The position numbers and the translations under genes were made by a program. Shown here one piece after another: positions 26,350 through 34,924 of a stretch of 64,000 nucleotides of DNA. Below the pieces are notes generated by a model that saw only the letters and a list, made by a program, of their open reading frames with translations, did not search any database and was not told the DNA's origin. Positions within the stretch are counted from its first letter, which is position 1; each line of letters opens with the position of its first letter. Origin of the DNA: Streptomyces sp. NBC_00162 (GTDB lineage Bacteria; Actinomycetota; Actinomycetes; Streptomycetales; Streptomycetaceae); contig NZ_CP102509.1 in assembly GCF_024611995.1 (NCBI RefSeq), positions 7,626,001 through 7,690,000 on the forward strand. Direction: 5' to 3'.

Positions 26350-27612
26350 TCAGCGCACGCTGCGGATCGGGAGGATGGCGAGCGCGCCGATCAGGGACAG
26401 GGCCCCGCCGGCCAGGAAGAGCGGGGTGTAGCCGCCCAGTCCGGTGACGATGGCCGAGGCGACGAACGGGGCGATGATCTGCGGCCCGGCGTTCGCGATG
26501 TTGAGGACGCCCATGTCGCGGGCGGCGTCCTCGGCCCGGGGAAGGACCAGGGTGACCAGCGCGGTGTCGACGGCCATGAAGCAGCCGAAGGCGAGGCCGT
26601 TGAGCGCGCTGAACACGATCATGCCGGTCCACGTCGGGCTCACCACGGGGACCGCCATGACGAGTCCGGCCAGTGCGGCCGAGACGCCCACGAACACCTT
26701 GCGGCGGTTCCACCGGTCGGACAGCAGGCCGCCCAGCACGGTCGAGAGGGCCATCGCGACCATCGACACCGGGGTGAGGACGGCCATGGCGGCGGGCGGG
26801 GTCAGTCCGGCGGGCAGCGCGATGTGGTCGTCGAGGATGTACAGCTGGTAGCCGACGACCGAGAAGTAGCCGAGGACCATCAGGGCACGGCCGATGAAGG
26901 CCCACCGGAAGTCGTGGTTGCCCAGGGACGAGAGGAAGGCGGCGAGCCGGGCGCCCTTGGGACGGGCGGCCTCGGCGGCAGCCGCCGCCGTGGCGGACGC
27001 GCTGCGCGGGAGATCCCGGCAGAAGGTGGTGAGCGCCAGCGCCGCCACGGCGACGATGGCGCCGAAGACCAGGTAGCCCGTACGCAGGTGTTCCGCGGTC
27101 TGCGAGGCGACGAGGACGCCGACCGTGCCGCCGATGGGCAGACCCAGTCCGACCAGCGCGGACGCGGTGCCGCGGCGGGCGGCCGGGATGCGGTCGGGCA
27201 CGATCGCGGTGACCGCGGCCTGGTAGACGTTCATGGTCGCCTGCACCAGGCACCAGCCGATGCCGACCAGGAGCGCGGTGCTCACGCTGCCGAGGAAGGC
27301 CAGGGCGGCGAGCGAGGCGAGGGCGCCGCCCAGGATCCAGGGGCCGCGGCGCCCGGTGCGGTCGGAGAGGGCGCCGGCGATCGGGTTGAAGGCGGTGGCG
27401 AAGATCGAGCTGACTCCGCCGACCAGGCCCAGGACGGCGACCTTGTTGACGGGGTCGATCTCGGCGATCTGGAGGGGCAGCAGGACCGAGCCCACGCCCA
27501 TGTAGACCGCCATCATGGCGGAGTTGGCGAACAGCAGCAGGGGCAGCAGACCGCGCTGGCGGGGCGGTTCGGGGGCCGCGGGGACGGGATCGACGACGTC
27601 GGGCAGGGCCAT
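26350..27612 (-). CDS. MFS transporter
   Basis: A 420-residue major-facilitator protein with 12 predicted helices. The loop 2-3 motif (GALSDRTGRRGPW) and its counterpart in the second half (GGLLSDRWNRRKVF) are present. It resembles the SLC45/GPH-like sugar group more than drug exporters, though the substrate is not readable. ATG 27612 follows GAGGAG. First gene of the operon; the LacI-type operator at 27728-27739 lies 115 bases upstream, so the LacI protein at 29705 is the likely repressor. Confidence 0.87.
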   Translation of the reverse strand: MALPDVVDPVPAAPEPPRQRGLLPLLLFANSAMMAVYMGVGSVLLPLQIAEIDPVNKVAVLGLVGGVSSIFATAFNPIAGALSDRTGRRGPWILGGALASLAALAFLGSVSTALLVGIGWCLVQATMNVYQAAVTAIVPDRIPAARRGTASALVGLGLPIGGTVGVLVASQTAEHLRTGYLVFGAIVAVAALALTTFCRDLPRSASATAAAAAEAARPKGARLAAFLSSLGNHDFRWAFIGRALMVLGYFSVVGYQLYILDDHIALPAGLTPPAAMAVLTPVSMVAMALSTVLGGLLSDRWNRRKVFVGVSAALAGLVMAVPVVSPTWTGMIVFSALNGLAFGCFMAVDTALVTLVLPRAEDAARDMGVLNIANAGPQIIAPFVASAIVTGLGGYTPLFLAGGALSLIGALAILPIRSVR

Positions 27613-27727
27613 GACGACTCCTCGGGGACGGAGCGGGGAGGTGGCGGGTGCGGGGGCGCCGCACAGGCGGGGAGCGGCGGCGGAACGCCGAAAGACGCGG
27701 CGGACGAGCGCGGTTCACTTAATGTTG

Positions 27728-27739
27728 TTACACGTGTCA
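27728..27739. promoter_or_regulatory. LacI-type operator upstream of the MFS operon
   Basis: TTACACGTGTCA is palindromic around CACGTG except for one base pair and differs by one base from the perfect site at 31860-31871. Confidence 0.65.
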
Positions 27740-28034
27740 CCTAAGGCGCTGGACACTGTGTAGCACCCATTTCCGGCCACCGCCAGGGGGTATGCGGGGT
27801 AGTGGTGCAGATCGTGACCGCCCGGAGATCCCTTGCTGCCATGACGTGTAACCAAGGCTTGTGTGACGACGGGGTCTCGGCCATACTCCGCGCCGCGGCG
27901 CGACGGCCCCTTGCGTCGGCAGGGTCCTGGCGGCGCGTCCGTCGGTGGGGCTGGTGGTGTTCCCGTTGTGTGCGGGACGCTGGTGATGGAGGCGGCGGGT
28001 CTTCACTGAAGAGCGCCCCAGATATCGCGAAGTG

Positions 28035-28062
28035 TTGACGGTCGAGAATTTCGCGCAATACT
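28035..28062 (+). promoter_or_regulatory. Candidate promoter of the carboxylesterase
   Basis: TTGACG (28035-28040) and AATACT (28057-28062) are 16 bases apart, a housekeeping-type pair, placing transcription start about 40 bases before the ATG at 28111. Confidence 0.45.
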
Positions 28063-28110
28063 CTCGTGGTGTCGGCGCGCATCCGGCGCGCGACCAGGAA
28101 GGACCGGCTC

Positions 28111-29661
28111 ATGGCTCACTCCCCAGGCGAGGACCCGATGGTCGTGGACCTGCCCGCAGGGCGGCTCCGCGGCGCGGCCGAAGGGGGTCTCCTCGTCTTC
28201 CGCGGCGTGCCGTACGCCGAACCGCCGGTCGGCGACCTGCGCTGGAAGCACGCCCGCCCGCACGCGGGCTGGAGCGGAATCCGCGACGCCACCGCCGACG
28301 GCCCGAGCGCGCCGCAGCTCTACCGGGAAGGCGGTGACCCGGTTCTCGGCGGCCACGGTTCGCCCCCCTTCGACGAGGACTGCCTGACGCTCAACGTCTG
28401 GACTCCCGGCGCCGACGGAGCCCGCCGCCCGGTGCTCGTCTGGATCCACGGCGGCGGCTTCGTGTCCGGCTCCGGTTCACTGCCCGGCTACTCCGGCGCG
28501 ACCTTCGCGCGCGACGGCGACCTCGTGGTCGTGAGCATCAACTACCGCATCGGACCGCTGGGTTACCTCTGTCTCGGCCCCGAGGACGGCGAGCAGGGCG
28601 AGCCGGGCGAAGGTGTCAACCACTGGCTCACCGACCAGCTCGCCGCCCTGCGCTGGGTACGGGAGAACATCGCCTCCCTCGGCGGCGACCCGGACTCCAT
28701 CACGGTCGCCGGCCAGTCGGGCGGAGCGGTGTCCACCGCGGCCCTCGCCGGGCATCCGCAGGCGCAGGGCCTGATCAAGCGAGTGATCCTGCAGAGCCCG
28801 CCCTTCGGGCTGGACCTCCCCGACCCGGACGCCGCCCTGGAGCGCACCGCCGCCTACCTGGAGCTGGCCGGGGCCAAGGACGTGGCGGAACTGCGCACCC
28901 TGCCCTGGCCCGCGCTGATCGGAGCGAGCATCGGACTGTTCGCGCGGACCACGCGGTGGGGGTACTGGCCGACCCCCTTCCTGCCCGTGATCGACGCCGA
29001 CACCCTGCCGCAGCACCCGGCCGAGGCCCTGCTGGGCGGGGCGGCTGCCGGGATCGATGTCATGATCGGCTGGACGCGGGAGGAGGCCAACTTCGGGTTC
29101 GCCCTCGACGAGGGGTACGCCGCCGCGACCCGGGACCAGGTCACCGACCGCATCGCGGAGACCTTCGGCGCTGCCGCCGCCCCTTCGGTGTACGCGGCGT
29201 ACGAGCGGACCCGCCCCGGCGCCGGCCCGCACGACGTGCTCATGGACCTGATCACGGACGAGCTCTTCCGGGTCCCCGCCGTACGGCTGGCCGAGGCCAG
29301 GGCCGAGCTGGGCCGGCCCGTCTGGGCCTTCCAGTTCGACCTGCCCACCCCCGCCTGCGAGGGCCGGCTCGGCGCCGCGCACTGCCTCGAGCTCCCCTTC
29401 GTCTTCGACAACTTCGACCAGTGGTCGCACGCGCCCTTCCTGAACGGGCTCGACCCCGCCGTCCGCGACGGCCTCGCGCACGCCATGCACCAGGCCTGGA
29501 TCGCCTTCGTCCGCACGGGCGACCCGAACCATTCCGGCCTGCCGCGATGGCAGCCGTACGACACCGGGACGCGCACCACGATGCGCTTCGACTCGGTCGT
29601 CACCGCCCTCGACGACCTCGCCGGCGACTCCCGGCTCCTTCATCTGACGCGTGTAACCTAA
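28111..29661 (+). CDS. Type-B carboxylesterase, cytosolic
   Basis: A 516-residue carboxylesterase-family hydrolase without signal peptide. It shows the family start (RGVPYAEPPVGDLRW), HGGGF oxyanion motif, nucleophile in VAGQSGGAVS, an acidic residue in WTREEANF and catalytic His in GAAHCLELPFVF. ATG 28111 is preferred to GTG 28066 because AGGAAGGA lies nine bases upstream and the longer form adds only Arg-rich sequence. A weak LacI-type site overlaps its last codons, and the LacI gene follows after 43 bases. Confidence 0.88.
   Translation: MAHSPGEDPMVVDLPAGRLRGAAEGGLLVFRGVPYAEPPVGDLRWKHARPHAGWSGIRDATADGPSAPQLYREGGDPVLGGHGSPPFDEDCLTLNVWTPGADGARRPVLVWIHGGGFVSGSGSLPGYSGATFARDGDLVVVSINYRIGPLGYLCLGPEDGEQGEPGEGVNHWLTDQLAALRWVRENIASLGGDPDSITVAGQSGGAVSTAALAGHPQAQGLIKRVILQSPPFGLDLPDPDAALERTAAYLELAGAKDVAELRTLPWPALIGASIGLFARTTRWGYWPTPFLPVIDADTLPQHPAEALLGGAAAGIDVMIGWTREEANFGFALDEGYAAATRDQVTDRIAETFGAAAAPSVYAAYERTRPGAGPHDVLMDLITDELFRVPAVRLAEARAELGRPVWAFQFDLPTPACEGRLGAAHCLELPFVFDNFDQWSHAPFLNGLDPAVRDGLAHAMHQAWIAFVRTGDPNHSGLPRWQPYDTGTRTTMRFDSVVTALDDLAGDSRLLHLTRVT
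29645..29656. promoter_or_regulatory. Weak LacI-type operator before the LacI gene
   Basis: TGACGCGTGTAA, inside the last codons of the esterase, differs at two positions from TTACACGTGTAA and could serve autoregulation. Confidence 0.4.
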
Positions 29662-29704
29662 AGGGAGGTACAAGAGTCCGGCAGAAGGAGCCCCGAGGGA
29701 CGTC

Positions 29705-30712
29705 ATGGCCAAAGACACGAGCGTCCCCGCGTCCATCACCAGTGCCGACGTGGCGCGGCTCGCCGGGGTGTCACGCGCCACCGTCTCCTTCGTGCTGAAC
29801 GACACCCCCGGTCATCGCGTCAGCGAGACCACCCGGGCCCGGGTGCGCGACGCGGCCAGGCAGCTCGGCTACGTCCCGCACGCCGCCGCCCGGTCCCTGC
29901 GGGCCGGCCGCAGCAACCTCGTCCTGATGCCCGCCTCGATCTCCGCGATCGGCCGCCTCGTCAGCGACTGGGTGGACGACCTGCACAGCGAGCTCGACCG
30001 CCACGGCTACACGGCCGTGCTCCACGCGGGCCGCTTCGCCGACCCCCTCGACGCCGCCCGGGCCTGGGCCGAACTGCGCCCGGCGGCCGTCGTCGCCATG
30101 GACGGCGACCGCTTCACCGGCCAGGCGGCCGAGCTGCTGCGCCGCGCCGGGGTGCGGGGCCTGCTCGCCTTCGCGGCCCACCCCGTCGAGGGGGTGCACA
30201 CCATCGACTTCGACCACGCCCGGATCGGCGCCGCCGCGGCCGAGCACCTGATCGGCCGGGGCCGCAGCAGGATCGGCGTCGTCATGCCCCTCGAGCGCGG
30301 CCTCGGCACGCTCGCCCAGCCGCGCCTCGCGGGCGCCGAGTCGGTCGCCGCCCGCCGCATGGCCACGGTCACCCCGGTGGAGCTGGCCTACACCCGCGAA
30401 TCCGTGACCGCCCTGGCCCGGCGGTGGCGGAGCCTGCACCTGGACTCCGTCTTCGCCTACAACGACGAGTACGCGGCCCTGCTCCTGCACGCGTTCCAGG
30501 CCGAGGGCATCTCCGTACCGGACGAGGTCGCCCTCGTCGGCTCCGACGACCTCGTCCTCTCCGCGCTCCAGCAGCCCGCGCTCACCACGGTCCGGCTGGA
30601 CCTGCCGTCGGCCGCCCTGATCGCGGACACCGTGCACGAGCTGATCGAGACCGGAACGGCCCCGGCGGTACCGGCCGTCGAGGCCGTGCTCGTCCACCGC
30701 CAGACCTCCTGA
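29705..30712 (+). CDS. LacI-family transcriptional regulator
   Basis: A 335-residue LacI regulator. The N-terminal helix-turn-helix reads SADVARLAGVSRATVSFVLND with hinge helix YVPHAAARSLRAGRS, followed by a periplasmic-binding-protein-like effector domain (VALVGSDD late). ATG 29705 comes after a purine-rich stretch. CACGTG-centred operators occur before the MFS operon, inside the preceding gene end and before the hydrolase at 30790, suggesting one local regulon. The inducer is probably a sugar or an ester-linked carbon source. Confidence 0.92.
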   Translation: MAKDTSVPASITSADVARLAGVSRATVSFVLNDTPGHRVSETTRARVRDAARQLGYVPHAAARSLRAGRSNLVLMPASISAIGRLVSDWVDDLHSELDRHGYTAVLHAGRFADPLDAARAWAELRPAAVVAMDGDRFTGQAAELLRRAGVRGLLAFAAHPVEGVHTIDFDHARIGAAAAEHLIGRGRSRIGVVMPLERGLGTLAQPRLAGAESVAARRMATVTPVELAYTRESVTALARRWRSLHLDSVFAYNDEYAALLLHAFQAEGISVPDEVALVGSDDLVLSALQQPALTTVRLDLPSAALIADTVHELIETGTAPAVPAVEAVLVHRQTS

Positions 30713-30727
30713 GGACCCTTCCGGGGC

Positions 30728-30779
30728 GTGTCCGCGGCCGCGCGGCGCCCCGACAGCCGTCGGGACGCCGCGCGGACAC
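30728..30779. terminator. Bidirectional terminator hairpin
   Basis: GTGTCCGCG (30728-30736) pairs with CGCGGACAC (30771-30779), with further GC-rich pairing inside. It lies between the convergent LacI and hydrolase genes. Confidence 0.6.
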
Positions 30780-30789
30780 GGTGGTGGGA

Positions 30790-31764
30790 CTACTGCTCGG
30801 CGCTGCCCGACGCGGCCGCGGGAGTGAGGTGCCCGGCCAGGAAGGCCACGCTCTCGGCGACGATCCCGGGGACGTCCGGGGAGCCGAGGAAGATGTGGTC
30901 CGCGCCCTCGACGGGCTGCAGGGTGACCTCGCCCCCGGCGCCCTCCAGCGCCTCGGCGAGCGCCTCGCTCTGGCTGTAGGGGACCAGGCCGTCGTGGGTC
31001 CCGTGCACCAGCAGGAAGGGCGGCAGGTGCGGACCCCCGGCGTACGTCACCGGGCTGGCCGCCCGCGCCGGTTCCGGGTCCTCGTGCACCGGGGCGCCGA
31101 GCAGGGCCTCGTACGGGTCGGGGAACTCGACCTCGGACGGCATCGCCGGCATGGGGTGGGCGGCCAGGGCGACCAGGTCGGAGCAGCCGTACCAGTCGAC
31201 GACGGCCAGCACCCCGCTCTCCCCGGAGGCGACCCCCTCCGTGCCCTCCAGGGCCGGGCCGCCCGGGCTGCCGGGGCCGACGAGACCGGCGAGCGCGGCC
31301 AGGTGGCCGCCGGCCGACTCGCCCCAGACGCCGATCCGTTCGGGGTCGATGCCGAGGACGTCCGCGAACGCGCGGACGTAGCGGATGGCGGACTTCACAT
31401 CGTGCAGCTGGGCCGGGAAGGGCGCTTCGAGGCTGTGCCGGTAGTCGATGGAGACCAGCGCGAGCCCGGCCCCGAGCACCGAGCCGTGCAGCAGGTCGGC
31501 GGGCACGGTCGGCGGCGGGTAGCGCCGGTCGCCGTCCAGCCAGCCGCCGCCGTGGATCCAGACGACGGCGGGGAACGGTCCTTCGCCGGCGGGCACCTGG
31601 ACGTCGAGCAGCCGGGGACGGTAGCCGGGCGTGGTCGCGTACGTGACCCCCTCGAAGCGGCGTACGCCGTCCGGGCCGGTCACGGGCCGTACCGGGGGCC
31701 GGTACGGCGGGGGCGGCCAGGTCATGTCGGCGATGTCGAAATCGGCCGGGAGAGATTGCGTCAT
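30790..31764 (-). CDS. Alpha/beta hydrolase (HSL-like esterase)
   Basis: A 324-residue esterase of the hormone-sensitive-lipase type: oxyanion motif WIHGGGWLDGD near residue 70, nucleophile GVWGESAGGHLAAL, acid in LVHGTHDGLVPY and His in VEGADHIFLG. No signal peptide. Divergent from the RsbW-like gene; the perfect LacI-type palindrome at 31860-31871 lies 95 bases upstream, so it probably belongs to the LacI regulon with the two carboxylesterases and the MFS pump. Confidence 0.88.
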   Translation of the reverse strand: MTQSLPADFDIADMTWPPPPYRPPVRPVTGPDGVRRFEGVTYATTPGYRPRLLDVQVPAGEGPFPAVVWIHGGGWLDGDRRYPPPTVPADLLHGSVLGAGLALVSIDYRHSLEAPFPAQLHDVKSAIRYVRAFADVLGIDPERIGVWGESAGGHLAALAGLVGPGSPGGPALEGTEGVASGESGVLAVVDWYGCSDLVALAAHPMPAMPSEVEFPDPYEALLGAPVHEDPEPARAASPVTYAGGPHLPPFLLVHGTHDGLVPYSQSEALAEALEGAGGEVTLQPVEGADHIFLGSPDVPGIVAESVAFLAGHLTPAAASGSAEQ

Positions 31765-31859
31765 TGCGGCCCTTCCAGGGTGAGGCGGCCGGGGCGGGCA
31801 CGGGCTTCGCGACGTTTGTCCGAAATGCTTGCGCGGGCCACCGGGGAGACGTTAATGTG

Positions 31860-31871
31860 TTACACGTGTAA
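31860..31871. promoter_or_regulatory. Perfect LacI-type operator
   Basis: TTACACGTGTAA is a perfect 12-bp palindrome in the divergent region between the HSL-like hydrolase and the RsbW-like gene. It is the best member of the local operator set. Confidence 0.75.
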
Positions 31872-31935
31872 TCACGACTCTAGCGAGGCGTTTCCGCTGA
31901 CCACAAGCCCAGGGGCTCACCCATTTGGGGATTGG

Positions 31936-31947
31936 TTACACGAGTCA
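31936..31947. promoter_or_regulatory. Degenerate second LacI-type site
   Basis: TTACACGAGTCA, 76 bases from the perfect site, keeps the left half and loses part of the right. Two sites at this spacing could allow looping, or the second could affect the RsbW-like gene. Confidence 0.4.
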
Positions 31948-31985
31948 CTCCAGCGGCCGCTCGCCTTCCCCTCCGGGAGCACGTC

Positions 31986-32414
31986 ATGCTCACCACCATC
32001 GGCGGCTCGGTCCGCAGCTTCACCCACTGGGTCACCGATCCCGCCCCGGCGGCCGTCCCGCAGGTCAGGGCCCGGGTGCGGGCCGTACTCGAAGTCTGGC
32101 GGGTTTCCCTCGACGAGTCGGACGCCCTGCTGCTGGCCGTCAGCGAGCTCGTCGGCAACGTCGTCCGGCACGCGGGCGCGGGCCGGATGCGGGTGGCGGT
32201 GACCTCCGACGCCGGATGGCTCCGGCTGGAGGTCACCGACCAGGGCGCGTCCCTCCCGCGGCTGCCCGCACCCCGCTCGGAGGTCGACCCGGACTCCGAA
32301 GACGGGCGCGGACTGCTGATGGTCCAGCTTCTGGTGGCCGGGATGGGCGGCGAACTCGCCGTGATCGCGGACGAGTTCGGCAAGTCCGTCCGCGTGCGCA
32401 TCCCGGCGGCCTGA
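31986..32414 (+). CDS. RsbW-like ATP-binding regulatory protein
   Basis: A 142-residue HATPase_c protein of the anti-sigma (RsbW/SpoIIAB) type that is abundant in Streptomyces. The N-box is ELVGNVVRHAG, the G1 region VTDQGASLP and the G2 region EDGRGLLMVQLL. ATG 31986 with a GGGAG site is chosen over GTG 31932, which lies next to the degenerate operator. The partner anti-anti-sigma or sigma factor is not in the immediate neighbourhood. Confidence 0.85.
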   Translation: MLTTIGGSVRSFTHWVTDPAPAAVPQVRARVRAVLEVWRVSLDESDALLLAVSELVGNVVRHAGAGRMRVAVTSDAGWLRLEVTDQGASLPRLPAPRSEVDPDSEDGRGLLMVQLLVAGMGGELAVIADEFGKSVRVRIPAA

Positions 32415-32429
32415 TCGCCCGGACAGGAC

Positions 32430-34649
32430 CTACCCGACGGAGACGCGGTCCTCTTGTGGCCTGGCGGCCGCGGGCTCGGCCTGGTGGCGGCGACGGGCGC
32501 CGCCCGGGCGGACCGGCCACCAGGTGCTCCGGCCGAGGAGCGCGGCGAGCGCGGGCACCAGCACGATGGACAGGACGAACGCGGACAGGATGATGCCGAG
32601 CGCCGTCGCGAAGCCGATTTGCTGGGTGGACGGGTTCGAGTTGACGGCCAGGCTGCCGAAGGAGGCCGCGAGGACGACGCCCGCCGTGGCGATCGCGGGC
32701 GCGGTGTGCCGCACGGCACGGGCGACGGCCGCGCGGGCCGGTCCGGGACGTTCCATCTCCTCGCGTATGCGGTCGCTGATCAGGATGTTGTAGTCGGTGC
32801 CGAGGGCGACGACGAAGAGGAACAGCACCAGCGGGAGGACGAAGTTGACGCCCGGCTCGTCGAGCAGGTGCTGGAAGAAGAGGGCGGAGGCGCCGAGGGT
32901 GGCGGCGAACCCGAGGCCGACGGAGATCATGAGGATCGCGGGGGCCAGCAGGCTGCGCAGCAGGACGAGCAGGATGAGGGCGATCAGCACCGCGGCGACC
33001 GGGAACACGATCCGCAGATCGTGGTCGACGGCGGTGGAGATGTCGGCGAAGATCGCGGCCGTGCCGCCGACATGGGCCTCGGTCCCGGCGGGGGCGGCGC
33101 CGGCGATCGTGTCGCGTACGGGTCCCGAGACGAGGTCGCGGGCCTGCTGGGTCTGCGGGCCAGGGGTGAGGTAGAGGTCGAAACGAGCGGCCGTGCGGCC
33201 TTCGTTGAGGGTGGTCGCGCCGATCCTGCCGACGCCCTCGACCACGGCGAGGGCCCGGGGCAGGGCCTCGATCCCCTCTGCGGTGAGGGTCTGGCCGTCC
33301 TTCGCGGTGACGTAGACCGTGGCCGGGTCGGACACCCCGGCGGGCAGGGCGCGGGAGATCTCGGCGGCGGTGGCGGCGGCCGGGGTCTCGAGGTTGCCGC
33401 CACCCTGGCCGAAGTCCATCCGGATGCCGGCCAGTCCGGCCGCGAGGGCGCCCAGCAGGGCCACGGAGGCGAGCACGAGGGTCAGCGGGCGGCGGGCGAC
33501 CAGGGCGCCGAAACGAGAGGCGGCCCCTTCGGCGGGCTCCCGCTTGAGGGCGCGGGAGGGCCAGAACATCTTCCGTCCGGTGGCCGCGAGCAGCGCGGGC
33601 ATCAGGGTCAGGCTGGCCAGCAGCATGACCAGTACCGACACGGCGATGGCCGGCCCGAGGACGCGGAACTGCCCGAAGGTCGCGATGGCGAGGGTGGCGA
33701 ACGCGGCCACGATGGTCAGGGCCGCCGACGTGATGGCCGTGCCGACCCGGGCGCTGACCTCGGCCGCCGCCTCGCGGACGGGCTGCTCCGGGCGGGACCG
33801 CAGCTGCTCCCGGAAGCGGAAGAGGAGGAAGAGGAAGTAGTCGACGCCGATGCCGATCAGCACGACGCTGATCATGCTCGGCGTGGAGGGGTCCAGCTTG
33901 ATGCCGGTGAGCGCCGCGCCGCCGACCACCGCGCCCGCCGCCGCGCCGCCGACGATGACCACCGCGAACAGCGGCACGAAGGCGGCCAGGACACTGCGGA
34001 ACACCAGGATGTTGATCAGCACGATCAGGCCGACCATGACGATCCCGACGATGGTCTGGGTGGTCTTCTCGGCGTCGGCGGTGTCCGTGAGGTCGGCCAG
34101 GCCACCGGTGAAGCCGGTGCGCATCCCCGCCTCACCGAACGCCTCCTTGGCCTGGTCGCGGAAGACGCGGTAGACGCCGTGGAGGCCGGGGTCCGTGGAG
34201 TTGCCGGTCAGCCGGACGGAGAGCAGCTCGAAGCTCCGGTCCGGAGCGGTCATCGCGGGGCTGACCCCGGGGGTCTGGGAGTGGTCCTCGTTCAGGAAGG
34301 CGGGCGGGTCGTCCTCCTTCGGCGCGGGCATCTCCACGCGCCGGCTGCCCAGCTGGCCGGCGACGGCGCCGACGCGGCGGTGGTCGGCCTCGGTGAGGGG
34401 TTCGCCGTCGGCGCGGGCGACGAGCACCGTCACCGCGTTGCCGTCGGGCTTCACCCCGAACTTCTCCTCGGCGACCTTCAGCGCGGCGGCCGAGTCGTAC
34501 TGGGCGGGCAGGAACTCACCGCTCTGGGTCTCGGTGACACGGTAGACGAGGGGCTGACTGAGCACGCTCAGGAAGATGCCCAGCACCGCCCAGACGGCGA
34601 TGACCTTCCACGGGTTGCGGGTGGAGAACCCGGTCAGGGCGCGGATCAC
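32430..34649 (-). CDS. MMPL-family RND transporter
   Basis: A 739-residue membrane protein with two MMPL halves: an N-terminal helix (NPWKVIAVWAVLGIFLSVLSQ), an extracytoplasmic loop, a five-helix bundle including the GVDYFLFLLFRFRE motif, then a second loop and bundle with ALGTDYNILISDRIREE. This is the full length for the actinobacterial MmpL-like exporters. GTG 34649 with GGAGGAC upstream. Divergent from a two-component system, which probably controls it. The substrate (lipid, antibiotic or siderophore) is unknown. Confidence 0.9.
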   Translation of the reverse strand: MIRALTGFSTRNPWKVIAVWAVLGIFLSVLSQPLVYRVTETQSGEFLPAQYDSAAALKVAEEKFGVKPDGNAVTVLVARADGEPLTEADHRRVGAVAGQLGSRRVEMPAPKEDDPPAFLNEDHSQTPGVSPAMTAPDRSFELLSVRLTGNSTDPGLHGVYRVFRDQAKEAFGEAGMRTGFTGGLADLTDTADAEKTTQTIVGIVMVGLIVLINILVFRSVLAAFVPLFAVVIVGGAAAGAVVGGAALTGIKLDPSTPSMISVVLIGIGVDYFLFLLFRFREQLRSRPEQPVREAAAEVSARVGTAITSAALTIVAAFATLAIATFGQFRVLGPAIAVSVLVMLLASLTLMPALLAATGRKMFWPSRALKREPAEGAASRFGALVARRPLTLVLASVALLGALAAGLAGIRMDFGQGGGNLETPAAATAAEISRALPAGVSDPATVYVTAKDGQTLTAEGIEALPRALAVVEGVGRIGATTLNEGRTAARFDLYLTPGPQTQQARDLVSGPVRDTIAGAAPAGTEAHVGGTAAIFADISTAVDHDLRIVFPVAAVLIALILLVLLRSLLAPAILMISVGLGFAATLGASALFFQHLLDEPGVNFVLPLVLFLFVVALGTDYNILISDRIREEMERPGPARAAVARAVRHTAPAIATAGVVLAASFGSLAVNSNPSTQQIGFATALGIILSAFVLSIVLVPALAALLGRSTWWPVRPGGARRRHQAEPAAARPQEDRVSVG

Positions 34650-34747
34650 GTTGTTGTCCTCCGGCGTTGGTGGTTCGCCGAGGTCTCCCGGCTGGTGTCC
34701 AGCTCATCAGCGCGACGCGGGCGAATCGTCGGGGCGCGGGACGAGAC

Positions 34748-34822
34748 GGGACCCGGGAGCGGGGGCCGGGGCGCAGCGCCGACCAGGACCCTGGTCCTGG
34801 GTCGGGATCGGCTCCGGGTCCC
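34748..34822. promoter_or_regulatory. Nested inverted repeats between MMPL and sensor kinase genes
   Basis: CCAGGACC-CT-GGTCCTGG (34783-34800) is a perfect 8-bp inverted repeat. Around it GGGACCCGGGAGC (34748-34760) and GCTCCGGGTCCC (34811-34822) are inverted partners with one base missing. They lie centrally in the 275-base divergent region and are good candidates for a response-regulator target. Confidence 0.55.
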
Positions 34823-34924
34823 GGGGCGGGGCCGCGGACCGGTGCCAGAATGGATCACGAGACGACAGTCAGTCGTGCGCACCGGCAGCGGTCGGCGGGG
34901 GCGCTCGCGGGGGAGGACCACACC

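Larger units (their letters stand above)
27613..28110. other. Long divergent intergenic region
   Basis: About 500 bases between the MFS operon and the carboxylesterase. It holds the operator at 27728-27739 and a promoter-like pair near 28035-28062; the rest (27745-28030) shows no gene I can support. ATATCGCGAA (28023-28032) and TTCGCGCAAT (28050-28059) are near-inverted repeats flanking the promoter. Confidence 0.5.
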
